Position numbers and translations under genes: made by a program. A stretch of DNA of 64,000 nt from Hydromonas duriensis (lineage in GTDB: Bacteria > Pseudomonadota > Gammaproteobacteria > Burkholderiales > Burkholderiaceae). The notes under the pieces are model-generated. The model did no database searches and was not told where the DNA came from. It was given only the letters and a program-made list of their open reading frames with translations. The stretch lies in the NCBI RefSeq assembly GCF_004363775.1, contig NZ_SNZE01000010.1, forward strand, positions 28,451 through 92,450, written 5' to 3'. Below are positions 37,906 through 46,161 of this stretch, in pieces; position 1 is the stretch's first letter; the number at the start of each line of letters is the position of its first letter.

Positions 37906-38874
37906 TTAAATGTCGCTTTGACCGCTTTGCGTCGGCAAAGGGTATTGATTGTGTTGCTCCATGGCCAAGCGCTGACGTTCCATAAAGTCTTTTAGAGTGT
38001 TAATTCCACGTAATTGCATGACCGTACTGCGTACGGCAGCCTCAAGTAGAACGGCCAAGTTCCGACCTGCAGCCACGGGCAAGACAACTTTGCGCACATC
38101 GACTCCAAGGATTTCTTCGGTCAATGTTTGAGAGGGTAAGCGTTCATAATGCTCTTCCAATTCACTGCGTTTAATGAGTTGAGCAATGAGGCGCAGCTTA
38201 ATTTTACGGCGCACCGCCGTTTCGCCAAAAATAGTTTTGATGTCGAGCAAACCGATACCGCGTACCTCCAATAAATTTTGGAGTAAAGAAGGGCAACGAC
38301 CTTCAATGTAATCTGGCGCGGTGCGCAGTAATTCCACTGCGTCATCCGCCACCAATCCATGCCCACGGCTGATGAGCTCCAGTGCCAGCTCTGATTTGCC
38401 AAGTCCCGACTCACCGCAAATCAACACGCCAACACCCAAAACATCCATCAACACCCCGTGGCGCGTGCATTGTTCGGCAAACATGCGGTTGAAATAAACG
38501 CGCAAATAGTCAATCAAGTCCGCCGCTGACTCAGGGCTGTGAAATAGAGGAATCGCATGCGTGTTGCACCAGCCCACTAAAAAATCGGGTGGCAGCAATT
38601 TATCGCCTACCATGATGGCGGGTGGCTCGCCGTAAGTCAAAAAATCATTGAGATACTCTAAGCGTTTTTCTTCGGTGAGCCAGTCAAAATAAGCCAGTTC
38701 AGCTTTGCCGATGATTTGAATTCGGGTGGAGTGAATGGGGTTTAAATGGCCGACCAAATCCGCGCTCGCAGCTCGTGACTTAGCAAGGATACGAAAAGCC
38801 CCGTCTTGCCCAGCAAACCAAGTGAGTTCAAGGCGTTCGGATACTTCATTGAACAATGCGGCAATTGATTGCAT
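37906..38874 (-). CDS. hprK: HPr kinase/phosphorylase
   Basis: Phosphorylates a regulatory Ser of HPr using ATP and reverses it with phosphate. The P-loop is VLICGESGLGKSELALELIS, followed by HGLVADDAVELLRT and the signature LLDIKTIFGETAVRRKIKL. The start at 38874 (MQSIAALFNEVSERLELTWF) gives 322 residues and matches the normal family N-terminus; ATG at 38901 and at 38949 are longer in-frame options, the last overlapping ptsN. No strong ribosome-binding site decides. In this group it belongs to the incomplete PTS that regulates rather than transports. Confidence 0.94.
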   Translation of the reverse strand: MQSIAALFNEVSERLELTWFAGQDGAFRILAKSRAASADLVGHLNPIHSTRIQIIGKAELAYFDWLTEEKRLEYLNDFLTYGEPPAIMVGDKLLPPDFLVGWCNTHAIPLFHSPESAADLIDYLRVYFNRMFAEQCTRHGVLMDVLGVGVLICGESGLGKSELALELISRGHGLVADDAVELLRTAPDYIEGRCPSLLQNLLEVRGIGLLDIKTIFGETAVRRKIKLRLIAQLIKRSELEEHYERLPSQTLTEEILGVDVRKVVLPVAAGRNLAVLLEAAVRSTVMQLRGINTLKDFMERQRLAMEQHNQYPLPTQSGQSDI

Positions 38875-38918
38875 GGTTTTACTCGCGAAAAAAAGACGCA
38901 TTGCTGCGCCTGTTGTGT

Positions 38919-39392
38919 TTAGTGAGGTTGACGACGTGTGGGGTGCCACGTTTGGATGAGTTGCAACACTTCGCCTGCGCCTTGAGCCGACTTCAACGTG
39001 TCGCGCAAAGTTTTGTCTGACAATAACTCCGCTAATTCGGACAAAATTTCCAAATGTTGTTGAGTGGCTTGTTCGGGGACAAGTAAAAATATTAAGAAAG
39101 ACACAGGTTGTGCATCAGGCGCATCAAACGCCACAGGGGTTTGTAAACTGACAATCGCAGCAATCGCCTCTTTCAGACCCTTAATTCGACCATGAGGAAT
39201 CGCAACCCCTTGACCTAAACCCGTTGAACCCAAACGTTCACGCGCCAGCAAGCTGTCAAATACGCGACTGTGTTCGATGCCCTGCTGATTCTCAAACATC
39301 ATGGCCGCATGCTCAAACACTCGTTTTTTACTCGATGCTTCGACGCCGAGTTCAATGTTGTTGGCAGGCAAGAGTTTGGCAAGTAAATTCAT
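38919..39392 (-). CDS. ptsN: PTS IIA-like nitrogen-regulatory protein (EIIA-Ntr)
   Basis: A 157-residue phosphocarrier of the nitrogen PTS. The phosphorylated histidine is His67 in GVAIPHGRIKGLKEAI, and the flanking sequence GSTGLGQ is conserved. In most betaproteobacteria the gene follows rpoN and hpf; here the upstream neighbour is a GST gene and neither rpoN nor hpf is present in the window. Confidence 0.96.
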   Translation of the reverse strand: MNLLAKLLPANNIELGVEASSKKRVFEHAAMMFENQQGIEHSRVFDSLLARERLGSTGLGQGVAIPHGRIKGLKEAIAAIVSLQTPVAFDAPDAQPVSFLIFLLVPEQATQQHLEILSELAELLSDKTLRDTLKSAQGAGEVLQLIQTWHPTRRQPH

Positions 39393-39490
39393 GGTTGTCC
39401 GTGACGTAAAACGTGAAAGGATAAAAAACTGATAGGCGGTTATTATCGCAGAGATTCAAAAAAAAGTGAAACCTTGCGATAGTGTCCGAA

Positions 39491-40096
39491 TTACGCCAAG
39501 CGAGGTAATGTGTTTAAAAAGGCGGGTTGAGCATTTAGATAATCAGCCAATTTATTCACGTTAGGATGATGGGCGCGCCAGTCAAAAGAGGGGAGGCGAA
39601 AATCAAGGAAATCGACAAGGCATACCGTGGCGACATCGGCGACGCTGTAAGCGTTGTTTGCGCACCACAAGTGGTGTGTCAATTGCTCTTCAATGACAGC
39701 CAAGCCTCGAGTGAGTTTGTCTTGTTGGCGGTCTATCCAGTCTTGCCATTGTTTATCTTTGGGGCGCATGGTCTCGATGCGAATCTTGACTGCGGCATCG
39801 GTTAGACCATCTGCGAGAGCGGCCCATTTTTTAACCTCTAAGCGGCTTGCGCTGTTGTATGGGGCATGCAATGGCGATTGTTCTTCTAAAAAATCTTCAA
39901 TGACACGAGAGTCATATAGGGTGTAGCCGTTGTCTAAGACAAGACAGGGCACTTGACCAAGCGGATTATATTGTTGAATAAAACTGTCCGTAGACCAAAC
40001 ATCATCCAAAATAAATTCGTAAGGGATGTTTTCTTCCGCCAATAAAATACGAATTTTTCGGACATAAGGACTAGTGAGTGAGCCAATGAGTTTCAT
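39491..40096 (-). CDS. Glutathione S-transferase family protein (YibF-like)
   Basis: A 201-residue cytoplasmic enzyme with an N-terminal thioredoxin-fold domain (LIGSLTSPYVRKIRILLAEE, glutathione-binding GQVPCLVLDNG and LYDSRVIEDFLE) and an all-helical C-terminal domain (YSVADVATVCLVDFLDF). The catalytic residue is probably a Ser or Thr in SLTSPYV. Closest type is YibF, whose substrate is unknown. An AGGAGG-like site lies before the ATG (complement of CCTCC). Confidence 0.9.
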   Translation of the reverse strand: MKLIGSLTSPYVRKIRILLAEENIPYEFILDDVWSTDSFIQQYNPLGQVPCLVLDNGYTLYDSRVIEDFLEEQSPLHAPYNSASRLEVKKWAALADGLTDAAVKIRIETMRPKDKQWQDWIDRQQDKLTRGLAVIEEQLTHHLWCANNAYSVADVATVCLVDFLDFRLPSFDWRAHHPNVNKLADYLNAQPAFLNTLPRLA

Positions 40097-40345
40097 AAAA
40101 CCTCCCGTGATGGATTCAGATTGAAAAACATGCTTGCTTTGCGTTTATTGGGTCTTGCGCAGGGTTTATACCGAATGTGGCGGAATCAATACTTCGTCAT
40201 GCTTGTGTCGCCGACTCGAATCAAAGGTTGCTTGAACTTTTTTCTTTTTGTGCATTTTGGCAGTATATCGCAAACGAATCAAAAGTGTAGGCGTTATAAT
40301 GTGGCTCTGGTGCAGCAAAAGCTGCGTACTTTTTTGGAGAATCGT

Positions 40346-40693
40346 ATGGCGCGTATGAAAATGCTAAAAGCAGTGTTGGGTGCGGGTGTGGTTTTGACTT
40401 TAGGAGCGTGTACTCAAGAAACTCAAAATCAAATTGGGCGCAGCGTACAAAATTGGACGGGTACAAATGGTATTTTGGAGGTGTATGCAGGTCCGACTTT
40501 GATTAAGCGTTTTTTAGAAGTGGATAAGCTGTCTACGGCTCTTGGAACAGATGATAAAACGCCACGTCCGTATCGCTATGGTTATGGCAAAATTGATTTG
40601 AATTTGAACGGTAAGGTTGACCCAGGGGAAAAACGAGTTTATTTTGAAATCAGTGACTATTCAACAAACTATGTGTTTTACGAAGCCCCATAA
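40346..40693 (+). CDS. Small putative lipoprotein with an EF-hand-like loop
   Basis: Conserved-looking protein of 115 residues that I do not recognise by name. The ATG at 40346, with TGGAGA upstream, gives a lipoprotein signal with lipobox LGAC around residue 20; the frame runs on upstream to 40121 without sense. The mature domain contains VYAGPTLIKRFLEVDKLSTA, ALGTDDKTPRPYRYGYG, and DLNLNGKVDPGE, whose acidic and amide residues fall at EF-hand loop positions 1, 3, 5, 9 and 12 with Gly at 6. It ends with an aromatic segment (YFEISDYSTNYVFYE). A calcium-binding periplasmic lipoprotein is inferred. Confidence 0.8.
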   Translation: MARMKMLKAVLGAGVVLTLGACTQETQNQIGRSVQNWTGTNGILEVYAGPTLIKRFLEVDKLSTALGTDDKTPRPYRYGYGKIDLNLNGKVDPGEKRVYFEISDYSTNYVFYEAP

Positions 40694-40764
40694 AGGCTCG
40701 CCATTTTAAAACAGATGCAACTGTAAATAGCTAGGTTGCGCCCCTTACTTTTTTGAGGAAAAAT

Positions 40765-41280
40765 ATGAACAATATATTAAAAACTGTCATTGCTTTGGCA
40801 CTGGCATCAACAGCGGGTTTGGTACACGCGCAAAATAATATGGATGTTGTGAATGGCACTAAATTGCCAGGCATTTGGGACTGTACCGCCACGTTGCCCG
40901 TGAGTGCGAGTGGTTCGACCACTGTTATCAAAGGGCGTGCCAACTATAATGCCAATGGCACTGTGGTTCATGAGGATGTTGTGACTAAACTGACACCAGG
41001 TGCGGCCCCCGTGTCTATTAAAGTATTGGCATTTGCTGATTGGAAGTTTGTGCCTGCATCAAAACTGATGTATGAGACCACACGCAAGGTGAGCACAACG
41101 TTTGATAAAACAGATTCTGCTGCCGCTTTGATGGGAGTCAGCATGGATAAAAGTTATCAATCAGCGGTGGACCGTGAGCAGGCGACTCAGGTTGTGCGTT
41201 TAGATGACAACGAATGGACGACCTTGGCGGGTGATGCTAAAAATCCGATAGCCATTTCATGTCAGCGTGCTAAAAACTAA
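40765..41280 (+). CDS. Exported protein of unknown function
   Basis: A 171-residue protein I do not recognise. The ATG at 40765, with GAGGAAA just upstream, gives a signal peptide ending GLVHA. The mature part includes LPGIWDCTATLPVSASGSTT, a repeated 'YNANGTVVHED' style beta-rich segment, and a C-terminal SCQRAKN. Two cysteines, one in WDC and one in SCQ, could form a disulfide. GIWDC...TVIKGRANYNANGT recalls lipocalin-like or META-type small beta-barrels, but this is a guess. A strong terminator follows. Confidence 0.75.
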   Translation: MNNILKTVIALALASTAGLVHAQNNMDVVNGTKLPGIWDCTATLPVSASGSTTVIKGRANYNANGTVVHEDVVTKLTPGAAPVSIKVLAFADWKFVPASKLMYETTRKVSTTFDKTDSAAALMGVSMDKSYQSAVDREQATQVVRLDDNEWTTLAGDAKNPIAISCQRAKN

Positions 41281-41303
41281 AACTTGCTGAAAATAAGGCC
41301 ACT

Positions 41304-41338
41304 AAAAAATCCCCGCTGATGTCAGCAGGGATTTTTTG
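41304..41338. terminator. Bidirectional terminator between an unknown exported protein gene and amtB
   Basis: AAAAAATCCC-C-GCTGA pairs with TCAGC-A-GGGATTTTTT, with one mismatch in a long stem and A/T arms on both sides. It serves the plus-strand gene ending at 41280 and the minus-strand amtB ending at 41361. Confidence 0.9.
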
Positions 41339-41360
41339 TATGTGCAAGGTTGTGGGGCTG

Positions 41361-42779
41361 TTAAGCTTGCTTTTTTGAAGGGATGTACACGGGGGCGGTG
41401 AGTCCAGTCGCTTCATCAACGGGAGCCAATGATGAAAAGCCAAAACCCTCTGATGTGTAGCCCGCTTCTTCGTGGCTAATAATGTCAATGCCTTGCATCT
41501 CTTCAGATTTGGAAATGCGCAAACCCATTGTTAAATCAATGCCTTTCAAAATCACATAGCTTGCTACTGCAGAGTACACAACTGTTGCGCCAACGGCCGT
41601 GAGTTGAATCAGCACTTGTTCAACGGTGTCTTTGCCTTGTCCTGTTGAAAATGCAAAAGCCCCTGTGCTCACCGCGCCGATGATGCCCGCCACACCGTGG
41701 CATGCGAACACATCCAAAGCATCATCTAATTTAAATACGCGTTTCTTTTGCACCGCCCAAAAGCTGCCCGTTGCCCCCAGCATCCCAATCAAAATGGCAT
41801 ACGCTGGGCTAACCACGCCAGCGGCTGGCGTAATGGCAACCAGTCCAACCACTGCGCCAGTTGCTGCGCCCACAGCACTCATGGCGCGGTGAGTGATTTT
41901 TTCCCAAATGAGCCACATCATCATCGCTGCTGCCGTTGCGACTTGAGTGGTTATCATGGCCAAGCCCGCCGAACCATTTGAACCCAACGCGCTGCCAGCA
42001 TTAAAGCCAAACCAACCGAACCACAATAAACCCGCGCCCAGCATGACGAATGGAATATTATGTGGAATGGCGCGATGGCGTGTGCTTGGTAAGCGCGGTC
42101 CGAGTAAAGCCGCAGCGACCAGAGCCGAAACGCCCGCATTGATGTGAACCACCGTACCGCCCGCAAAATCGAGCGCGCCCATGCTAAACAACCAGCCTGA
42201 TGCGTCCCACACCCAATGCGCGACAGGGCTGTACACCAATATGCTCCACAACGTGATGAACGTTAAATAGGCTGAAAATTTCATGCGGTCAACCAAAGCA
42301 CCGCTGATGAGGGCTGCAGAAATAATGGCAAAAGTGGCCTGAAACATCACGAACACATATTTCGGAATGCCGTGCCCCGCTTCAAATGTTGCGGTCAGCG
42401 TGCTGCTGTCCATCCCTTTGAGCATGATATTCGCGAAGCTGCCGATGTATGCGCCCAAGGACTCATCGCCGAACGCGATTGAAAAGCCAATCACCACCCA
42501 CGTCAAGGTCACCACGCCCATGGCTGTGATGGACATCATCATTGTATTAAGCACGCTTTTACTGCGAGACAAGCCTCCATAGAAAAATGCCAACGCGGGT
42601 GTCATCAGCAACACCAAGGCCGCAGATACCAACATAAAAGCCGTATCGCCACGGTCAAGCACCAGTTCGGTGATGGGTTGAGCTGCTTCTGCCACGGTTG
42701 GCGCAGCATCAGGCGCGGCTTGCGCCATGGTTGCTCTGGATACCAGCGCAAGTAAGAAAATAAATAAAAAGCGGAACAT
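41361..42779 (-). CDS. amtB: Ammonium transporter AmtB
   Basis: Trimeric ammonium channel of the inner membrane, 472 residues with an N-terminal signal peptide (FIFLLALVSRATMAQA) followed by 11 spans. The pore twin-histidine residues are in GGTVVHINAGVSALVAA and DVFACHGVAGIIGA. The C-terminal tail GLRISKSEEMQGIDIISHEE is the PII-contact region. It is encoded after the PII gene, the usual glnK-amtB order. Confidence 0.96.
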   Translation of the reverse strand: MFRFLFIFLLALVSRATMAQAAPDAAPTVAEAAQPITELVLDRGDTAFMLVSAALVLLMTPALAFFYGGLSRSKSVLNTMMMSITAMGVVTLTWVVIGFSIAFGDESLGAYIGSFANIMLKGMDSSTLTATFEAGHGIPKYVFVMFQATFAIISAALISGALVDRMKFSAYLTFITLWSILVYSPVAHWVWDASGWLFSMGALDFAGGTVVHINAGVSALVAAALLGPRLPSTRHRAIPHNIPFVMLGAGLLWFGWFGFNAGSALGSNGSAGLAMITTQVATAAAMMMWLIWEKITHRAMSAVGAATGAVVGLVAITPAAGVVSPAYAILIGMLGATGSFWAVQKKRVFKLDDALDVFACHGVAGIIGAVSTGAFAFSTGQGKDTVEQVLIQLTAVGATVVYSAVASYVILKGIDLTMGLRISKSEEMQGIDIISHEEAGYTSEGFGFSSLAPVDEATGLTAPVYIPSKKQA

Positions 42780-42842
42780 GGCGTACTCCTAGCATTCAAA
42801 CGAAAAATTTAACAAGGTTCAAAAATAATGGCTTCATCGTGC

Positions 42843-43214
42843 TTAAAACAAACCCTCAGGGTCGGTGCCAACGGGGGTGAGTGCGCCGTCGTCCAGCTCA
42901 TGCGTGCGGATGCGCACAACACGCTCCAAAGGCTGCACAAAAATCTTGCCATCGCCGACTTGCCCCGTTTGGGCGTGCTTACTGATGGTGGCGATGGTGA
43001 CATCGACAAAAGCCTCGCTGACGGCAATTTTTAACTCGATTTTGTCTTGAAATTCCAATTTAATTTGTTGACCGCGATAGTGTTCAAGCACCTCATGCTC
43101 ACCGCCGTGGCCTGCAATTTTTGACAAACTCATGCCTGTCACCCCAATTTTGAACAACGCGGCTTTGACGTCCTCCAGTTTTTCTGGGCGAATAATGGCG
43201 CTAATCAGTTTCAT
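42843..43214 (-). CDS. glnK: PII-family nitrogen regulator lacking the uridylylation tyrosine
   Basis: A 123-residue PII signal-transduction protein, expected to bind ATP/ADP and 2-oxoglutarate and to plug AmtB. It aligns without gaps to E. coli GlnB/GlnK numbering over the T-loop: Tyr46, Arg47 and Gly48 are present, but Tyr51, the uridylylated residue, is Ile (YRGQQI), and Gln39, which helps coordinate Mg-ATP-2-oxoglutarate, is Glu. Lys58 is kept, as are TGQVGDGKIFVQPLERVVRI and RTHELDDGAL. It therefore cannot be controlled by GlnD at Tyr51. The start has a good GGAGG site. The symbol follows the amtB linkage. Confidence 0.9.
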   Translation of the reverse strand: MKLISAIIRPEKLEDVKAALFKIGVTGMSLSKIAGHGGEHEVLEHYRGQQIKLEFQDKIELKIAVSEAFVDVTIATISKHAQTGQVGDGKIFVQPLERVVRIRTHELDDGALTPVGTDPEGLF

Positions 43215-43563
43215 ACAACCTCCTCGTGGGTGAGTACAACGTACAACTGAAACATCTCAAGTTTGATAGCAGTGTGCGTCATCTAAAAATGTTTGTAAAG
43301 TGTTGTGTTGCAGCGTTGGTTGCTCTATGTGATTGATTTAAAATGAATTTTGTCTTGTTGTGGTGCAAGGGCGAGAGGCAGATTTAAAAATTGCACGATG
43401 TTGGTGCGAAGCTGGCTTTTAAATTGAGGGCAAGAGGCGACTTGCATTTTTTTGGTGCATATTGAATTTTTTTAAAAATGTCGCAAAAATCATGACGCAA
43501 TTGTCAATTGTATAAAAAGGTTGTGCGGGGGGGGGGTAAGTGACTCGGTTTTAATAGGTTGAG
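43215..43563. other. Gene-free stretch between glnK and the NadR-like gene
   Basis: About 350 bases with no plausible ORF. It holds the NtrC-like sites listed separately and a run of ten G at 43527-43536. I searched for a GG-N10-GC sigma54 element on the minus strand between 43215 and 43440 and found none. Confidence 0.6.
43392..43459 (-). promoter_or_regulatory. Two NtrC-type binding-site-like sequences upstream of glnK-amtB
   Basis: TGCACG-N5-GGTGCG at 43392-43408 and TGCATT-N5-GGTGCA at 43443-43459 both match the 17-base NtrC pattern TGCACY-N5-GGTGCA closely. They lie about 180-245 bases before the glnK start, a normal enhancer distance. A third GGTGCA half-site is at 43362-43367. Confidence 0.45.
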
Positions 43564-44085
43564 TCAAGTGAGTGAAGTCAACGCCAGCAATGCACGGTTC
43601 ATGCGGGCTTCGCCTTGACCGTGGATTTCTGCCCAAGGCGTGGTTTGATGTTCTAGGATGTCTTTGTACATATTAAACAGCCGCTCACGTATCTCTAACT
43701 GCGGGTATTCACGCATTTCGTCAGCCACCCACGGCAAATCAGGGCGAGTGAGCAAATACAAGTCGTAACGGTTTTGAGCGCGCGCCTCTTCAATAAAATC
43801 ATGCGTGCGCCCAAAAACAACCGTACACCATACATGCATGATATGCATATCGGTATCAATAAAAACATATGGGGCATGTGGATGCTCGGCGATGATGCGC
43901 TCTTCGTTGCGTAATTGGTTTCGGGCAATGGTGAGCACATCGTTAAAAGTGTATTGAGCACCATGCGTTTGCAAAAATTCACGCGCATATTCGGGCATAA
44001 ACGGGCAGTTAAAATGAGCAGCGAGAGCCGTCACAAGAGTGCTTTTGCCCGTGCTTTCTGGGCCGATGACGGCAATTTTTTTCAT
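43564..44085 (-). CDS. NadR-like ATP-binding kinase (nicotinamide ribose kinase domain)
   Basis: A 173-residue P-loop protein from the ATG at 44085 (MKKIAVIGPESTGKSTLV); the frame extends to 44142 with no family similarity. The sequence CPFMPEYAREFLQTHG, FIDTDMHIMHVWCTVVFG and DLYLLTRPDLPWVADEMRE matches the kinase half of NadR, which phosphorylates nicotinamide riboside. The nucleotidyltransferase and DNA-binding parts of NadR are absent, and no PnuC transporter gene is adjacent. It converges on nothing and is followed by a G10 tract 27 bases past the stop. Confidence 0.85.
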   Translation of the reverse strand: MKKIAVIGPESTGKSTLVTALAAHFNCPFMPEYAREFLQTHGAQYTFNDVLTIARNQLRNEERIIAEHPHAPYVFIDTDMHIMHVWCTVVFGRTHDFIEEARAQNRYDLYLLTRPDLPWVADEMREYPQLEIRERLFNMYKDILEHQTTPWAEIHGQGEARMNRALLALTSLT

Positions 44086-44284
44086 GATGTGTTCAAAGGT
44101 TTTAAAAAGATTGTGTGATGGATGCGGGGATTCACCGCCCATTATTGTGCGCTGCGCCTTGACTTTTTTTTATCAATCCCGCATTCTTGCGGATTATTTT
44201 AAATTCTAAACGCTTTAGGTTGGTGTGCACAGAAGTAAATCATCATAAAAAAAGTAAAGCAATTTCAAACACGAAGGAGTGACG

Positions 44285-45952
44285 ATGGAGTCCGTTGTTA
44301 AAGTTAAGTCGCGTGGACGCGCGTTGTTGGAAGACCCCTATTTAAACAAGGGCACGGCATTTACGCTGGAAGAGCGTCGTGCGTTTGGCATCGAAGGTCG
44401 CTTGCCAAATCGCGTAGAGACTTTAGAAGAACAAGTGGCGCGCTCGTATGAACAATATTTGCGTTTTACCAACTCGTTGAATAAATACATGTATTTGCGT
44501 GGCTTGCAAGATTACAGCCGCACAGAGTTTTATGCTTTGTTGCAAGCGCACATTGAAGAAATGCTCCCGATTGTCTACACGCCAACCGTCGGTGAAGCGA
44601 TTGAAGAGTTCAGTCATATTTATCGTGCGCCTCGTGGTTTGGTGGTGACAGAAGATAATTACCAAGACTTGGATGCCATTCTTGCGGGTTATAGTGATAC
44701 TGATTTGGCTGTGGTGACTGATGCAGAAGGCATTTTGGGTATTGGTGACCAAGGTTTTGGCGGGATTGCGATTTGTTTGGGTAAATTGAGCTTGTACACT
44801 TTGACTGCGGGCATCAACCCTGCGCGCAGCCTCCCCGTGGTGCTTGATTTTGGTACGGACAATAAAAAATTACTCGAAGACCCCTTTTATTTGGGTGTGC
44901 GCAAACCGCGTGTTCGTGGTGCGAAATATTTTGAAATGGTCGATGCGTTCATTGAAGCGTGGAAAAAGCGTTTTCCGAATGCGTTATTGCAATGGGAGGA
45001 TTTGAGTAAATCCACCGCTTTTGACGTTTTGGCGCGTTATCGCAATGTTGTGCCCAGTTTCAATGACGACATTCAAGGCACGGGTGCAATGGCCTTAGCA
45101 GGCTTGTTGGCGGCCACAGAGCAAGGCAAGACGTTGAAAGAACAAGTGTTCTTGGTCAGTGGTGCAGGCGCGGGTGGCATTGGCGTGGCGATGCTGGTGC
45201 GCAATGGCTTAAAACGCTTGGGCTTGACCGAAGAAGAAGCCTGCAAACGCATTTATGTGTTGGACTCACGCGGGTTAATTTTGGATGACCGAGAAGGCTT
45301 GGAAGAATACAAAAAAGTCTTTGCCCATTCGCGTGCTGATTTGGCAGGCTGGGAATATGCGAGCACAAATCCAAACATGATTGAAACCATTCGCAATGCC
45401 AAAGTCACTGTGTTGTTAGGCTTGTCAGGTCAAGGCGGTTCGTTCGATCAAAAAGTCATTGAGGCAGTACAAAAAAATACCGCCAAGCCCATCGTTTTCG
45501 CCCTGTCAAACCCAACCAATTTGACCGAAATTTTGCCTAAAGATGCGATTTGCTGGACAGACGGCAATGTTTGGATGGCAACGGGTAGTCCATTCGCACC
45601 CGTCGAATGGAAAGGCAAAACCTATGTCATCGGGCAAGGCAACAACACTTTTGTATTTCCTGGGATTGGCTGGGGTGTTGCCGCTTCAGGCGCTCGTACA
45701 GTAGAACCTGAAATGATGGTCGATGCGTCATTTGCCTTGGCGGCTCAAGTCACGCAAGAACGCCTAGACAGTGGCGCGGTCTTCCCTCGAATTGTTGACT
45801 TAATGAAAGTCACTGACCATGTTGCACGTGCGGTGGCTGAATGTGCCTTCCGCCTCGGTGTGGCCACGGTGTCACACGAAGAGATGGAAAAGCGTTTGGC
45901 CGAACGCGATTGGGTTCCGCAATACAAGCCTTACGAATACGATCCAACATAA
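44285..45952 (+). CDS. maeA: NAD-dependent malic enzyme
   Basis: Oxidative decarboxylation of malate to pyruvate, 555 residues from the ATG at 44285, which has AAGGAG five bases upstream (the frame's first codon GTG at 44279 overlaps that site). Malic enzyme N-terminal signatures are LPIVYTPTVGEAIEEFSHIY and YRAPRGLVVTEDNY; the substrate Asp/Lys region is ...DFGTDNKKLLEDPFYLG, and the NAD-binding domain has FLVSGAGAGGIGVAMLVRNG. Long SfcA-type enzyme like E. coli MaeA. It is followed by a terminator. Confidence 0.95.
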   Translation: MESVVKVKSRGRALLEDPYLNKGTAFTLEERRAFGIEGRLPNRVETLEEQVARSYEQYLRFTNSLNKYMYLRGLQDYSRTEFYALLQAHIEEMLPIVYTPTVGEAIEEFSHIYRAPRGLVVTEDNYQDLDAILAGYSDTDLAVVTDAEGILGIGDQGFGGIAICLGKLSLYTLTAGINPARSLPVVLDFGTDNKKLLEDPFYLGVRKPRVRGAKYFEMVDAFIEAWKKRFPNALLQWEDLSKSTAFDVLARYRNVVPSFNDDIQGTGAMALAGLLAATEQGKTLKEQVFLVSGAGAGGIGVAMLVRNGLKRLGLTEEEACKRIYVLDSRGLILDDREGLEEYKKVFAHSRADLAGWEYASTNPNMIETIRNAKVTVLLGLSGQGGSFDQKVIEAVQKNTAKPIVFALSNPTNLTEILPKDAICWTDGNVWMATGSPFAPVEWKGKTYVIGQGNNTFVFPGIGWGVAASGARTVEPEMMVDASFALAAQVTQERLDSGAVFPRIVDLMKVTDHVARAVAECAFRLGVATVSHEEMEKRLAERDWVPQYKPYEYDPT

Positions 45953-46018
45953 GATTTATAAAATGGGCGCTTTCTTGACTCAGGTTTGATTCAAGTTAAA
46001 TGATGCTCATCGGTGTTC

Positions 46019-46059
46019 ATCGGTTTAATGCGTAAATAACGTGTTAAACCGATTTTTTT
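46019..46059 (+). terminator. Intrinsic terminator after malic enzyme
   Basis: ATCGGTTTAA pairs perfectly with TTAAACCGAT around a 15-base loop, followed by seven T. Confidence 0.85.
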
Positions 46060-46161
46060 ATGCGTGTTTTTATGTAAAAAAGAATCCGCATTGACTTAAC
46101 ATCGACTTTGAGTGGTCATAATGTTAAGATTCGCCTTGTAACGACTTTATATTTTTATCCC

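Noticed and set aside
46091..46122. TTGACT...CATAAT as a promoter for udk
   Set aside because: The spacer is 20 bases, too long for a convincing sigma70 promoter.
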